Shown here piece after piece: positions 52,954 through 62,069 of a stretch of DNA of 64,000 nucleotides. The translations under genes and the position numbers were made by a program. This DNA is from CAKSEI01 sp964403505 (GTDB lineage: Bacteria > Bacillota > Clostridia > Oscillospirales > CAG-272). The notes under the pieces are model-generated. The model was not told where the DNA came from. It worked only from the letters and a program-made list of their open reading frames with translations, and did not search any database. The stretch's first letter is position 1; every line of letters begins with the position of its first letter. Location: positions 1-64,000 of the forward strand of contig CAYOFP010000001.1 in the NCBI GenBank assembly GCA_964403505.1. Direction: 5' to 3'.

Positions 52954-55900
52954 TCAGCCTACGACCTTTTCGCAGAAGTTTTTGAGTATCAGTGCAACTT
53001 GCGCTCTTGTTGCAGCACCTTTGGGGTCAAGCATGGTCGTGCCGTTTATCTTGTTGCCCGAGATAAGTCCTGCACCGACTGCCCATTTTATCGCGTCTGT
53101 CGCGTAGCTTGAAACTTTTTCCTCGTCGGGGAAAGAAGAAAGCTCGCTTTGTGCCGTAACATCATACTCTTTCCATTTTGCATATCTGAAGAGTATCGTC
53201 GAAAGCTGTTCACGGGTTATTCCCGCCTGAGGCGAGAACTTGGTTTCCGTCGTACCGTAAACTATGCCGTTATTTGACGCCCATTTGATGGCGTTTGTAT
53301 ACCACTGTCCGTCCTTAACATCGGTAAATTTATTTTCATATTGATCAACGTTCGGCTTTTTCTCTAAGTTATAAAGAACCTGGACAAGCATTGCGCGCGT
53401 CATAGGCGTGTTAGGAGCGAATTCGGTATCACTCATACCGTTAAACAGGCTGTATGTAAGTGCATAATCAACCGCAGCATAATACCACGATTCTCTCTTG
53501 ACATCTTTAAATCTCTCTTCGGGCTTCTTTAAGGGCGCTACGGGCGTAACGTCTGAAATTGCTTCGCAACGCGAGCAATGATGGCTCTTTATACCCGGTT
53601 TTGTATCAGTCGGCTCAACATCGACCGTAAATTCGCCGTAATCGTGTCCGATCGCTTTTACCACACGCATCTCGCTTGAGTTGCAACCCTCGTGGGTGCA
53701 CATGCGCTTCTCACCGCCATTTTCGGTACAGGTTGGCTGTTTGACCGTCATCCACTCACCGTAATCGTGTCCGAGCGCTTCTACTTCGCGAGTTTCGCTT
53801 GCCTCGCAACCCTCGCGGGTGCACTCGCATTTCTCGTTGCCCTTCTCGGTGCAGGTCGGCTCGATAACTATCGTCCATTCGCCGTAAGTATGTCCATCGT
53901 TTTCACACGGATTAATCACCGTAAACGAAATTTTATTCTCATTTGCATAAGTTGCAGCATATGATCCGCTGTTCCCGTAAATCGTAAGTGCACTGCAATC
54001 CTTAAACGCACTGCTCTCTATGCTCGTTACGCTATCCGGGATCACGATGCTCGTTAGACTGCTGCAACTGTAAAACACACTATCTCCTATGCTCGTAACG
54101 CTGCTAGGTATCGTGATACTCGTTAGACTGCTGCAAAAGGTAAATGCACAATATCCTATGCTCGTAACACTGTCCGGAATAGTGATGCTCTTAAGACTGC
54201 TGCAACTCCCAAACGTACCATCACCTATGCTCGTAACGCTGCTAGGTATCGTGATACTCGTTAGACTGCTGCAAAAGGTAAATGCACAATATCCTATGCT
54301 CGTAACACTGTCCGGAATAGTGATGCTCTTAAGACTGCTGCAACTCCCAAACGTACCATCACCTATGCTCGTAACACCATTCGGAATCTCGATGCTCGTT
54401 AGTCTGTAGCAATTGTGAAACGCTTCCCCGGCAATTGTTTTAGTACCATTACGGATAGTAAATGTACCGCTTAATGAAGTTTCAGCTTTAATCAAATGAT
54501 TGTTAATATACAGCACACCTCCAATCCAGTTCTCGGTATTGTCATAATATTCTGTACAATTAAACGCACTGGATCCTATGCTCGTCACGCTGTCGGGAAT
54601 CGTGATGCTCGTAAGTGCGTTGCAACCGTCAAACGCCCAGCCACCTATGCTCGTCACGCTACTAGGGATCTCTATGCTCGTAAGACTGCTGCACCATCTA
54701 AACGCACGATATCCTATGCTCGTCACGCTGTCGGGAATCTCGATGCTCGTTAGACTGCTGCAACCGTAAAACACACTATCTCCTATGCTCGCAACGCTAT
54801 CAGGAATCTCGATGCTCGTTAGACTGCTACAATCCTCAAACGCCCAATCTCCGATGCTTGTCACACTGTCGGGAATCTCGATGCTCGTTAGACTGCTGCA
54901 ATCGCGAAACGCTGCGTCGGCAATTGTTTTAGTACCATTACGTATAGTATATATTCCGCTTAATGAAGTTTTAGCCTCAATCAAACGATTGTTAATATAC
55001 AGCACATCTTCAGTCCAGTTCTCGGTGTTGTTGTAATATGCCGTACCATGAAACGCATAGTTTCCTATTCTCGTCACACTATCCGGGATCGTGATGCTCG
55101 TAAGAACATAGCGGGAAGCAAACGCTGATGATTCTATTTCTGTCACAGCGTAACCGGAAACCTCGCTTGGTATCACCACCTTGTCAACGTCAGCAATACA
55201 CCTACAAACAGATGCTGTACCGTCCTTACGTAAAATGTAATTCACTCCATCCGCTTCAATTACTCCAACACCCCAATGTACATGCGATACAAAATTAGCC
55301 CAGTAATCGCTCCAACCAGACGGTGCCTTCTCTGCTGCCACAACCACCACCAACGAGCTACAATTATAAAACGCACTGCTTCCTATGCTTGTCACTCCCT
55401 CTGGAATCACGACGTTCATAAGAGCGCTACAGTAAGCAAACGCATCGTCTCCTATGCTCGTTACGCCGTCGGGAATCTCAATGCTCGTGAGAGCGCCACA
55501 ATAGTAAAACGCATAATCTCCTATGCTCGTAACGCCGTCTGGAATCTTGATGCTCGTGAGAGCGCTACAATAGTAAAACGCATAATCTCCTATGCTCGTT
55601 ACGCCGTCGGGAATCTCGATGCTCGTAAGAGCGCTACAATAGTAGAACGACCCATTTCCTATACTTATAACGCCGTCGGGAATTACAATGCTCGTAAGAC
55701 TTCTGCATTCACAAAAAGCCCAGTCTCCTATGCTTGTCACACTATGCGGGATCACGATGCTCGTTAAACTGCCGCAACCGGAAAACACCTCGTTTGCTAT
55801 ACTCGTAACGCCGTCGGGAATTACAATGCTCGTAAGACTGCTACAACCAAAAAACGCACAATCTCCTATGCTCGTAACACTGTCGGGGATCACGATGCTC

Positions 55901-56709
55901 GTTAGGCTGTTGCTACCCAAAAACGCACGCTCTCCTATGCTCGTAACACCGTCCGGAATTACAATGCTCGTAAGACCTCTGCAATCTTTAAAGGCACAAC
56001 CTCCTATGCTCGTAACGCTTTCGGTAATCACGATGCTTGTTAGACTGACACAATATGCAAACGCGCCGTAGGCAATTGTTTTAGTACCATTACGGATAGT
56101 ATATATACCGCTTAATGAAGTATTAGCCTCAATCAAATGATTGTTAATGTACAGAACATTTCCAATCCAATTTTCGGTATTATAATAATATGCTGTACCG
56201 AAAAACGCCCGCTCTCCTATACTCGTCACACTATCCGGGATTAAAATGCTCATTAGCCTACTGCAACCGGAAAACGCCTTACTCCCTATGCTTGTAACGC
56301 TTTCGGGGATCACGATGTTCCTGAGCCAGTTGCAACTGGAAAACGCATTACTTCCTATGCTCGTAACGCTTTCGGGGATCACGATGCTCTTAAGTGCGTC
56401 GCAATCGTAAAACGCGCCCCATCCTATGCTCGTTACGCCGCTATTTATTTGAACGGCAGTAATTCTGTCGCGAAAATCTGACCACGGTTGAGAGTTGTAA
56501 TCATAATCCCACGTATCCCCCATGCCGCTGATCGTGAGCGTGCCGTCATCGTCCAGCGTCCATGTAAGGTTGTCGCCGCATGTTCCGCTGGCTATTATCG
56601 GCGATGTTGTTTCCGCTGAGATTTCAAGCGGCGCTACTACGACGGACAGCATGATAAGCATGACCGCCATTAAGCAGGAAAGCGCTTTTTGAGTGCCTTT
56701 TTTCATCAT
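52954..56709 (-). CDS. BspA-like leucine-rich-repeat surface protein with SLH domains
   Basis: 1251 residues. A signal peptide (MMKKGTQKALSCLMAVMLIM) is followed by about 35 repeats of 23 residues of the type LTSIVIPDSVTSIGDCAF (LRR_5, as in Treponema pallidum-type/BspA proteins). Three insert modules with NTENWIGNVLYINNHLIEA lie near residues 180, 550 and 725. Near residue 970 Cys-pair modules appear (CECTREGCEASE, CTHEGCNSSE), then three S-layer homology domains (FKDVKRESWYYAAV, FTDVKDGQWYTNAI, FPDEEKVSSYATDA). Exported and wall-bound; LRR_5 proteins often mediate adhesion. GGAGG five bases before the first ATG. Confidence 0.94.
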   Translation of the reverse strand: MMKKGTQKALSCLMAVMLIMLSVVVAPLEISAETTSPIIASGTCGDNLTWTLDDDGTLTISGMGDTWDYDYNSQPWSDFRDRITAVQINSGVTSIGWGAFYDCDALKSIVIPESVTSIGSNAFSSCNWLRNIVIPESVTSIGSKAFSGCSRLMSILIPDSVTSIGERAFFGTAYYYNTENWIGNVLYINNHLIEANTSLSGIYTIRNGTKTIAYGAFAYCVSLTSIVITESVTSIGGCAFKDCRGLTSIVIPDGVTSIGERAFLGSNSLTSIVIPDSVTSIGDCAFFGCSSLTSIVIPDGVTSIANEVFSGCGSLTSIVIPHSVTSIGDWAFCECRSLTSIVIPDGVISIGNGSFYYCSALTSIEIPDGVTSIGDYAFYYCSALTSIKIPDGVTSIGDYAFYYCGALTSIEIPDGVTSIGDDAFAYCSALMNVVIPEGVTSIGSSAFYNCSSLVVVVAAEKAPSGWSDYWANFVSHVHWGVGVIEADGVNYILRKDGTASVCRCIADVDKVVIPSEVSGYAVTEIESSAFASRYVLTSITIPDSVTRIGNYAFHGTAYYNNTENWTEDVLYINNRLIEAKTSLSGIYTIRNGTKTIADAAFRDCSSLTSIEIPDSVTSIGDWAFEDCSSLTSIEIPDSVASIGDSVFYGCSSLTSIEIPDSVTSIGYRAFRWCSSLTSIEIPSSVTSIGGWAFDGCNALTSITIPDSVTSIGSSAFNCTEYYDNTENWIGGVLYINNHLIKAETSLSGTFTIRNGTKTIAGEAFHNCYRLTSIEIPNGVTSIGDGTFGSCSSLKSITIPDSVTSIGYCAFTFCSSLTSITIPSSVTSIGDGTFGSCSSLKSITIPDSVTSIGYCAFTFCSSLTSITIPSSVTSIGDSVFYSCSSLTSIVIPDSVTSIESSAFKDCSALTIYGNSGSYAATYANENKISFTVINPCENDGHTYGEWTIVIEPTCTEKGNEKCECTREGCEASETREVEALGHDYGEWMTVKQPTCTENGGEKRMCTHEGCNSSEMRVVKAIGHDYGEFTVDVEPTDTKPGIKSHHCSRCEAISDVTPVAPLKKPEERFKDVKRESWYYAAVDYALTYSLFNGMSDTEFAPNTPMTRAMLVQVLYNLEKKPNVDQYENKFTDVKDGQWYTNAIKWASNNGIVYGTTETKFSPQAGITREQLSTILFRYAKWKEYDVTAQSELSSFPDEEKVSSYATDAIKWAVGAGLISGNKINGTTMLDPKGAATRAQVALILKNFCEKVVG
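54091..54366. repeat. Perfect 138-base tandem duplication in the LRR gene
   Basis: 54091-54228 and 54229-54366 are identical base for base. 138 bases equal two LRR units of 23 residues, so the frame is kept. Confidence 0.9.
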
Positions 56710-56741
56710 TATTTCCTCCGTATTTTGAATATATTATCTTG

Positions 56742-56770
56742 ATTTTAACACACACGCACTTATTTATCAA
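56742..56770 (-). promoter_or_regulatory. Promoter of the LRR gene
   Basis: Minus strand TTGATA (56765-56770), 17-base spacer, TAAAAT (56742-56747), 33 bases before the ATG. Confidence 0.75.
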
Positions 56771-56813
56771 TATAAATATTCTATAATAGCGGCAAAATCA
56801 TCTGAAAACAAAA

Positions 56814-56851
56814 AATATCCGAGAATCACATTTCAGTGAGTCTCGGATATT
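56814..56851 (-). terminator. Terminator of the decarboxylase operon
   Basis: AATATCCGAGA pairs with TCTCGGATATT, followed by TTTTTGTTTTC on the minus strand, 42 bases after oadA. Confidence 0.88.
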
Positions 56852-56892
56852 TTGGGCTATTTCGAGCCCTTTATTAACTATTTCAGAATGTT

Positions 56893-58314
56893 TCAGTTTG
56901 CTGCGTCGTCGACATACAGCTTTCTTACTGCGTTTGCGTCGACCTGAGGCTTTGCAGCCGCTTTCGGCTGGGGATTCTCCCTCGCCTCGAAGAATTTTTG
57001 TGCGACCTGCGGGAACAGTGCGTACGAGAGCACATCCTCCTCGCATTTCGCCCACTGCTTGCACTCTTCTCTGTACTTATCAAGCTCAGGAGAAAGAAGG
57101 TCAGCAGGACGGCATGTGATAAGCTCATCGCCTCCGATCGCTTTCTTTCTTACTTCCTCGTTTACCTCACCGGGGAGTCTGCCGTATTCGCCGCGGAGAA
57201 CACCTTTCGATTCCTTGGTAAACATCTTATATCTTTCGCCTGCGAGTACATTGAGAACTGCCTGGCTTCCGACGATCTGTGAAGTAGGCGTTACAAGCGG
57301 AGGATAACCGTAGTCTTTTCTGACTCTCGGCACTTCCTCGAGCACCTCGTAGAAACGGTCCTCTGCGTTTGCCTGCTTGAGCTGATTCAGGAGGTTCGAG
57401 AGCATTCCGCCCGGCACCTGATAAAGAAGGGTCTTTGTATCGACGCCGAGAACCTTCGGGTCGAGGATTCCCTCGTTCTTGAGACGGTCTGCAACACCTC
57501 TGAAGTGGGATGCGATATCCGCAAGAAGCTGAAGGTCAAGACCGGTATCTCTCTCTGTTCCCTTAAGGGTTGCAACGAGCGCCTCTGTCGCAGGGTTTGC
57601 AGTACCGTTTGCGAGAGGAGAGAGCGCACAGTCGACGATGTCAACACCTGCCTGTGCGGCGAGGAGGTTGGTCATGTCGCCCGTACCTGTCGTATTATGA
57701 GTATGAAGGTGGATCGGGACGGGAACAGACTCCTTGAGCTTCTTAACGAGCGAAAATGCGTCGTAAGGAAGAAGGAGGTTCGCCATATCCTTGATACAAA
57801 TCGTATCTGCACCCATTTCGACGAGGGTCTTTGCGAGATTTACAAAATATTCCTCATTGTGAACGGGACTCGTCGTATAGGAAATAGCAGCTTCACATAT
57901 ACCGCCGTATTTCTTTGTATACTTGATCGCCGATTCGAGGTTACGGGGGTCATTGAGCGCATCGAAAATTCTGATAACGTCGATACCGTTCTCAATGGAT
58001 TTTTTGCAGAATGCCTCGACAACGTCGTCGGCATAATGCTTATATCCGAGGATATTCTGTCCGCGGAAAAGCATCTGCAAGCGTGTATTGGGCATATGCT
58101 TTCTTATCGTGCGAAGTCTTTCCCACGGGTCTTCATTCAAGAAGCGCAGGCAGGAATCGAATGTCGCACCGCCCCAGCACTCGACCGACCAATAGCCGAC
58201 CTTATCGAGCTTTTCAAGAGCGGGGAGCATATCCTCGATCTTCATACGTGTTGCGGCCTGAGACTGGTGCGCATCACGAAGAATTGTATCTGTAATTTGT
58301 AATTTATTTGCCAT
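56893..58314 (-). CDS. oadA: Oxaloacetate decarboxylase alpha subunit / pyruvate carboxylase subunit B
   Basis: 473 residues, carboxyltransferase of biotin-dependent decarboxylases. TIM-barrel with TILRDAHQSQAATRMK, LRGQNILGYKHYADDV-type block (MLFRGQNILGYKHY), CIKDMANLL with the carboxylated Lys, and LHTHNTTGTG metal ligands. The C-terminal biotin domain is missing and supplied as a separate protein (59607-59945). GGAGG ribosome site. Last gene of the operon; probably acts with OadB to decarboxylate oxaloacetate and export sodium. Confidence 0.93.
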   Translation of the reverse strand: MANKLQITDTILRDAHQSQAATRMKIEDMLPALEKLDKVGYWSVECWGGATFDSCLRFLNEDPWERLRTIRKHMPNTRLQMLFRGQNILGYKHYADDVVEAFCKKSIENGIDVIRIFDALNDPRNLESAIKYTKKYGGICEAAISYTTSPVHNEEYFVNLAKTLVEMGADTICIKDMANLLLPYDAFSLVKKLKESVPVPIHLHTHNTTGTGDMTNLLAAQAGVDIVDCALSPLANGTANPATEALVATLKGTERDTGLDLQLLADIASHFRGVADRLKNEGILDPKVLGVDTKTLLYQVPGGMLSNLLNQLKQANAEDRFYEVLEEVPRVRKDYGYPPLVTPTSQIVGSQAVLNVLAGERYKMFTKESKGVLRGEYGRLPGEVNEEVRKKAIGGDELITCRPADLLSPELDKYREECKQWAKCEEDVLSYALFPQVAQKFFEARENPQPKAAAKPQVDANAVRKLYVDDAAN

Positions 58315-58403
58315 ATTTTACCTCCATAAGCAAAGCCGACAAATCCGAACCCGATTTTAACGGACGGATTTCCGCCTCTGCTTCGTTAAAATACTCGTGA
58401 ATA

Positions 58404-59594
58404 TTAACCAAACAGGGCGATAAGCACGCCTGCGGCGATCGCCGAGCCGATAACGCCTGCGACATTCGGTCCCATAGCATGCATGAGAAGGAAGTTCTTC
58501 GGGTTTTCTTTCTGTCCGACCGTCTGCGATACACGAGCCGCCATAGGAACAGCGGAAACGCCTGCAGAACCGATCAGAGGATTGATCTTGTTCTTTAAGA
58601 ACAGGTTCATAAACTTAGCGAGGAGCACGCCGCCTGCCGTACCGAGACCGAATGCGACAACGCCCATGCAGATGATTTTAAGGGTCTGAGGGGAAAGGAA
58701 GTTTGCAGCCGTCGCAGTAGAACCGACAGAAACGCCGAGGAATACCGTGACGATATTCATAAGCTCGTTCTGGACTGCCTTGGAAAGACGCTCTGTAACG
58801 CCCGAAACGTTAAAGAGGTTACCGAGCATGAGACATCCTACAAGGGGAGCGGCCGAAGGAACGAGGAGCGCAACGAAGATCGTTACGACGATCGGGAAAA
58901 TGATCTTCTCTGTCTTTGAGACCTGACGGAGAGGTTTCATAATGATCTGACGCTCTTTCTTTGTCGTGAGCAATTTCATGATAGGCGGCTGTATAACGGG
59001 AACGAGCGCCATATATGAGTATGCCGCAACGGCAATAGGACCGAGCAGATGGGAAGCGAGCTTCGTCGTTACGAAAATAGCCGTAGGACCGTCCGCACCG
59101 CCGATGATACCGATGGACGCCGCCTCACTGGGTAAAAATCCGAGAGCCGATGCGCCGATGTAAGTTACGAAGATACCGAGCTGAGCTGCCGCACCTAAAA
59201 GCATACTTTTCGGGTTGGCGATCAGCGGTCCGAAGTCGGTCATTGCGCCGACGCCGAAGAAGATAAGGCAGGGATATACGCCTGCTTTAACGCCGATATA
59301 AAGGATATCGAGCAGGCCGCCGTCCTTCATTATCGCACCGAAGCTGTGATATGCAGGACTTGACGGATCAAGGAACGCATCCCAGAGCTCGGCATGATAA
59401 AGACCTGCACCGGGAAGGTTTGTGAGCAGCATACCAAATGCGATAGGAAGCAGAAGCAGCGGCTCAAACTTCTTTACAATAGCGAGGTAAAGAAGAAAGC
59501 ATGAAATTGCGATCATAATGAGGCATAAGTAGTTATCGCCCTCGGCGAAACGCATAAAGCCCATCTGATCAATAAAATTCCGAAGTGCTGACAT
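58404..59594 (-). CDS. oadB: Sodium-translocating decarboxylase beta subunit
   Basis: 396 residues, about ten membrane segments. Conserved GVGAMTDFGPLIANPKS, GIIGGADGPTAIFVTTKLAS with the sodium-site Asp, and the C-terminal GPNVAGVIGSAIAAGV. Couples decarboxylation of carboxybiotin to sodium export. Downstream of the biotin carrier, upstream of oadA. Could also serve methylmalonyl- or glutaconyl-CoA decarboxylase, but the oadA partner argues for oxaloacetate. Confidence 0.94.
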   Translation of the reverse strand: MSALRNFIDQMGFMRFAEGDNYLCLIMIAISCFLLYLAIVKKFEPLLLLPIAFGMLLTNLPGAGLYHAELWDAFLDPSSPAYHSFGAIMKDGGLLDILYIGVKAGVYPCLIFFGVGAMTDFGPLIANPKSMLLGAAAQLGIFVTYIGASALGFLPSEAASIGIIGGADGPTAIFVTTKLASHLLGPIAVAAYSYMALVPVIQPPIMKLLTTKKERQIIMKPLRQVSKTEKIIFPIVVTIFVALLVPSAAPLVGCLMLGNLFNVSGVTERLSKAVQNELMNIVTVFLGVSVGSTATAANFLSPQTLKIICMGVVAFGLGTAGGVLLAKFMNLFLKNKINPLIGSAGVSAVPMAARVSQTVGQKENPKNFLLMHAMGPNVAGVIGSAIAAGVLIALFG

Positions 59595-59606
59595 ATTATG
59601 TTCTCC

Positions 59607-59945
59607 TTATGCAATAGCGCAGAGAAGTGCGCCAGTCTCTACTGTTGCACCCTTTGCAACAGAAACTCCGGAAACCGTGCCGTCGCAGGGTGCGAGGATC
59701 TCGTTTTCCATCTTCATTGCCTCGAGAACCATGAGAACATCGCCCGACTTAACTGCCTGACCGTCCTTGACATTTACAGCAAGGATCGTGCCCGGCATCG
59801 GTGCTGTTACCTTTTCGCCGTTTGCAGGAGCGGCGCTCTTGGGTGCTACTGTCGGTGCTGCCTTGGGCATTTCTGCGCCCTCTGCCATCTCTTCAACTGT
59901 GATAGCGTATTCTGTTCCGTTTACATTTACAAGATACTTTTTCAT
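59607..59945 (-). CDS. Biotin carboxyl carrier protein
   Basis: 112 residues. N-terminal KKYLVNVNGTEYAITVEE, an Ala/Pro-rich hinge (PKAAPTVAPKSAAPANG), then a biotinyl domain with VLEAMKMENEILAP, where the Lys is the biotin site. Carries carboxyl groups from the alpha to the beta subunit. Separate carriers of this type accompany the split decarboxylase complexes of Clostridia. Confidence 0.94.
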   Translation of the reverse strand: MKKYLVNVNGTEYAITVEEMAEGAEMPKAAPTVAPKSAAPANGEKVTAPMPGTILAVNVKDGQAVKSGDVLMVLEAMKMENEILAPCDGTVSGVSVAKGATVETGALLCAIA

Positions 59946-59965
59946 TTGTGTATACCTCTCTTAGA

Positions 59966-60277
59966 TTATTTCTTTTCGATTTTTACTATACGGATACCCG
60001 ATGCGTCCGTGCCCGAAGCCTCGGCAATCGCCGCCGATACTGCTGCGATAAACTCGCCCCTGTTCGGGATATTATCCTGTGCGGGAGCTGACGCCGCAGG
60101 TGCAGCCTGTACTGCCGGTTGCTCCTTAATAAGCGCTTTACATATAGCGCCCGTGATAGAGCAAACGATGATAAGGCCGATCAGTCCGACAAACACAACT
60201 CCGAGACCCATTAAGATAACGGTCAGGTTGGTAACGCCCGGATAACCGGCAAGCTCTTTTAAGAAAAAATCAACCAT
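59966..60277 (-). CDS. oadG: OadG-family gamma subunit
   Basis: 103 residues. One N-terminal transmembrane helix (NLTVILMGLGVVFVGLIGLI), an Ala/Pro linker, and a C-terminal stretch GEFIAAVSAAIAEASGTDAS common in OadG. Assembles the membrane complex. First gene of the operon, with a GGAGG ribosome site and its own promoter. Confidence 0.9.
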   Translation of the reverse strand: MVDFFLKELAGYPGVTNLTVILMGLGVVFVGLIGLIIVCSITGAICKALIKEQPAVQAAPAASAPAQDNIPNRGEFIAAVSAAIAEASGTDASGIRIVKIEKK

Positions 60278-60335
60278 ATTTCTTCCTCCTGTATTATATA
60301 TGTGATTTCATTTATAAAAAATCCAAAATCAATTT

Positions 60336-60364
60336 ATTGTATCATTATTTTCCTTTTTTTGCAA
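60336..60364 (-). promoter_or_regulatory. Promoter of the decarboxylase operon
   Basis: Minus strand TTGCAA (60359-60364), 17-base spacer, TACAAT (60336-60341), 58 bases before oadG. Confidence 0.82.
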
Positions 60365-60398
60365 TAGTTTTATTACAAATTAAACATATTAATATGTA

Positions 60399-60429
60399 AA
60401 AAAGCGCCGCCCTTTCGGGCGGTGCTTTT
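60399..60429 (-). terminator. Terminator of the small Cys/Gly-rich gene
   Basis: AAAAGCACCGCCC pairs with GGGCGGCGCTTTT on the minus strand (one G-U pair), then TTTTTAC. Confidence 0.88.
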
Positions 60430-60441
60430 GGTCATTTCGCC

Positions 60442-60621
60442 TTAGCCGCAGTTATCGCAGAACAGTAAAACGAAAAGGATGATGATAGCGATGATAAGAA
60501 GAGTGTCCGAACCAAAGCAATCGCATAAGCCAATGCCGCTTCGTCCGTTGCGTCCGCTGCCGCCGCAGCCACATCCGTCATCTCTTACATTACGGCAACC
60601 GTTGTTTTCATATTCACACAT
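60442..60621 (-). CDS. Small Cys/Gly-rich membrane peptide
   Basis: 59 residues, not previously named. An N-terminal polar Cys/Gly/Asn segment (GCRNVRDDGCGCGGSGRNG) with three more cysteines before and after, then one transmembrane segment (LLIIAIIILFVLLF) and a CDNCG tail. GGAGG lies eight bases before the ATG, and its own terminator follows, so it is a real gene. It resembles the short spore-coat or membrane peptides of Firmicutes (YjcZ-like) in layout only; function unknown. Confidence 0.75.
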   Translation of the reverse strand: MCEYENNGCRNVRDDGCGCGGSGRNGRSGIGLCDCFGSDTLLIIAIIILFVLLFCDNCG

Positions 60622-60709
60622 TTTATTTTCCTCCTGTAATGACTCGGGTAAGCCTTTTTGCCTACTCCTTTATCATTATATGGCGAAGATCACTTTTGTT
60701 GAATATGTG

Positions 60710-61942
60710 TTATTCTATCATGCCGTACATTTTATATAGGGTCATGCGGCGTTCGCTCGCCTGTTTTTCAGCGGCGCTTTCCGCACTCTCCGCACGGCGC
60801 TCGTCGGATGTGCGCATGAAGATGTATGAAAATATACGGCACACCCATGCAAACGGAAGCAGGAAGGGCGCTTTTTTGAGATATCCGTATCTGCGTGACA
60901 TCACATCGCACGGAGGGAAAAGCAGACCGAATTTTGAGTATGTTCCCGACAGGGTCTTTTCTCCGCCGTTTTCCTTGATATGCGCATCGGCAAGAGCCTT
61001 GATCGCACCCGTCGGCATTTCATGATGCATATGCGCCGTGCTCTCCACATCGTCATAATATGCTTCTATCTCCGCGTCGTTATCCGAGGCAAGGCCGTGC
61101 AGCTCCTCATTTGTAAATCCGCAGTATTTTACCATACCGCCTAAAATCGCACCGACGACCTTATCGAGTTTTTTTGCCTGAAGATCTTTTTCAAAACCCG
61201 GTATGATCTCATCGGGACAGGCACGGACCGTGAGCGCAAGGTCCATCGCACCCTTGACCGAGGGAGAACCCGTGATAAAATCCTTCACCGTATGAAATAA
61301 GATGGAATAAAGCGCCTCGCCGGGGCAAAGGCCGTAGAACCGCCCTGCCTCATTCGACATTTTTACATACGGTGCAGAAAGCCTGAATTTTTCACCGCCG
61401 CCGCACCATACATCGATCACCTCCGGCTCGGCGATATCGATATGAAGCTCGATAAGACCGTAATCTGCATGCATCAGCTCAGTGTGATGAGAGCCTGCTG
61501 TCCTGTCGTATTCGGGCACAAAGCCGTTATCCGTAAATATCTTCAGCGCCCGCTCCTCATATTCGGGAGGCACGAGCAGGTCGATATCATTTGACTGGCG
61601 GAGCAACGGATCGTCATAAAGAGTACCGACAGTGACACCCTTGATGATCGCCCACGGGATATCTGCACCGTCAAGATGCGTGAAAAAATCCACCGCTCTT
61701 ATCTGCTTTGCGGCGCTTCTTAGTCGGTGTTCTTTTGATTTTGCATCGAGCTTTGCCGACAGCGCATCAGGCAAAAGACCGGGTGCTGATATTTTTGCGC
61801 CGCGGTATGCGACATAAAGCACCTTATAGTGCTTTGCTGCTACAAGAACTTTGGTGATATCACCCGATATTTCTTCTTTGTATGCCCTGCCCGTAGCGCC
61901 TGCACCGAAAAGCGCAAGCATCAGCCTGAAACTTTCTGTCAT
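60710..61942 (-). CDS. Nucleotidyltransferase family protein (NTP_transf_5 type)
   Basis: 410 residues. IPWAIIKGVTVGTLY and the metal motif SNDIDLLVPPEY near residues 115-130 mark the nucleotidyltransferase fold; LHIDIAEPE may add the third acidic residue. An N-terminal helical part and a C-terminal helical domain follow the uncharacterised PF14907-type layout, often found with polysaccharide or peptide-export genes. Ends with a basic tail (RTSDERRAESAESAAEK). Own consensus promoter; no partner gene. Substrate unknown. Confidence 0.82.
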   Translation of the reverse strand: MTESFRLMLALFGAGATGRAYKEEISGDITKVLVAAKHYKVLYVAYRGAKISAPGLLPDALSAKLDAKSKEHRLRSAAKQIRAVDFFTHLDGADIPWAIIKGVTVGTLYDDPLLRQSNDIDLLVPPEYEERALKIFTDNGFVPEYDRTAGSHHTELMHADYGLIELHIDIAEPEVIDVWCGGGEKFRLSAPYVKMSNEAGRFYGLCPGEALYSILFHTVKDFITGSPSVKGAMDLALTVRACPDEIIPGFEKDLQAKKLDKVVGAILGGMVKYCGFTNEELHGLASDNDAEIEAYYDDVESTAHMHHEMPTGAIKALADAHIKENGGEKTLSGTYSKFGLLFPPCDVMSRRYGYLKKAPFLLPFAWVCRIFSYIFMRTSDERRAESAESAAEKQASERRMTLYKMYGMIE

Positions 61943-61971
61943 CAGATAAACCTCGTCATGTTGATATGATA

Positions 61972-62000
61972 ATTATAATATAAGCGATTGTATATGTCAA
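61972..62000 (-). promoter_or_regulatory. Promoter of the nucleotidyltransferase gene
   Basis: Minus strand TTGACA (61995-62000), 17-base spacer, TATAAT (61972-61977): perfect consensus, just after a terminator. Confidence 0.88.
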
Positions 62001-62011
62001 ACAAAAAAATC

Positions 62012-62037
62012 GCCACAAGTGAAAATCCACTTGTGAC
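62012..62037 (-). terminator. Terminator next to the attachment site
   Basis: CACAAGTG pairs with CACTTGTG, then GGCGATTTTTTTG on the minus strand. Probably the original terminator of the tRNA gene into which the element inserted. Confidence 0.8.
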
Positions 62038-62041
62038 GACC

Positions 62042-62069
62042 TGGTGCTCCTGTGGAGAATCGAACTCCG
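62042..62069 (-). other. tRNA 3' fragment, element attachment site
   Basis: On the minus strand: T-arm GGAGTTCGATTCTCC, acceptor half CAGGAGC, discriminator A, then CCA. No matching 5' half (GCTCCTG) lies upstream within tRNA length, so only the 3' end remains. It is next to an integrase and fits an att site of an element integrated into a tRNA gene; the intact tRNA should be at the far end, outside the window. Confidence 0.75.

Noticed and set aside
54080..56460. Regular repeats that could suggest a CRISPR array
   Set aside because: The period of 69 bases keeps the reading frame and codes for LRR units; there are no unique spacers and no cas genes.
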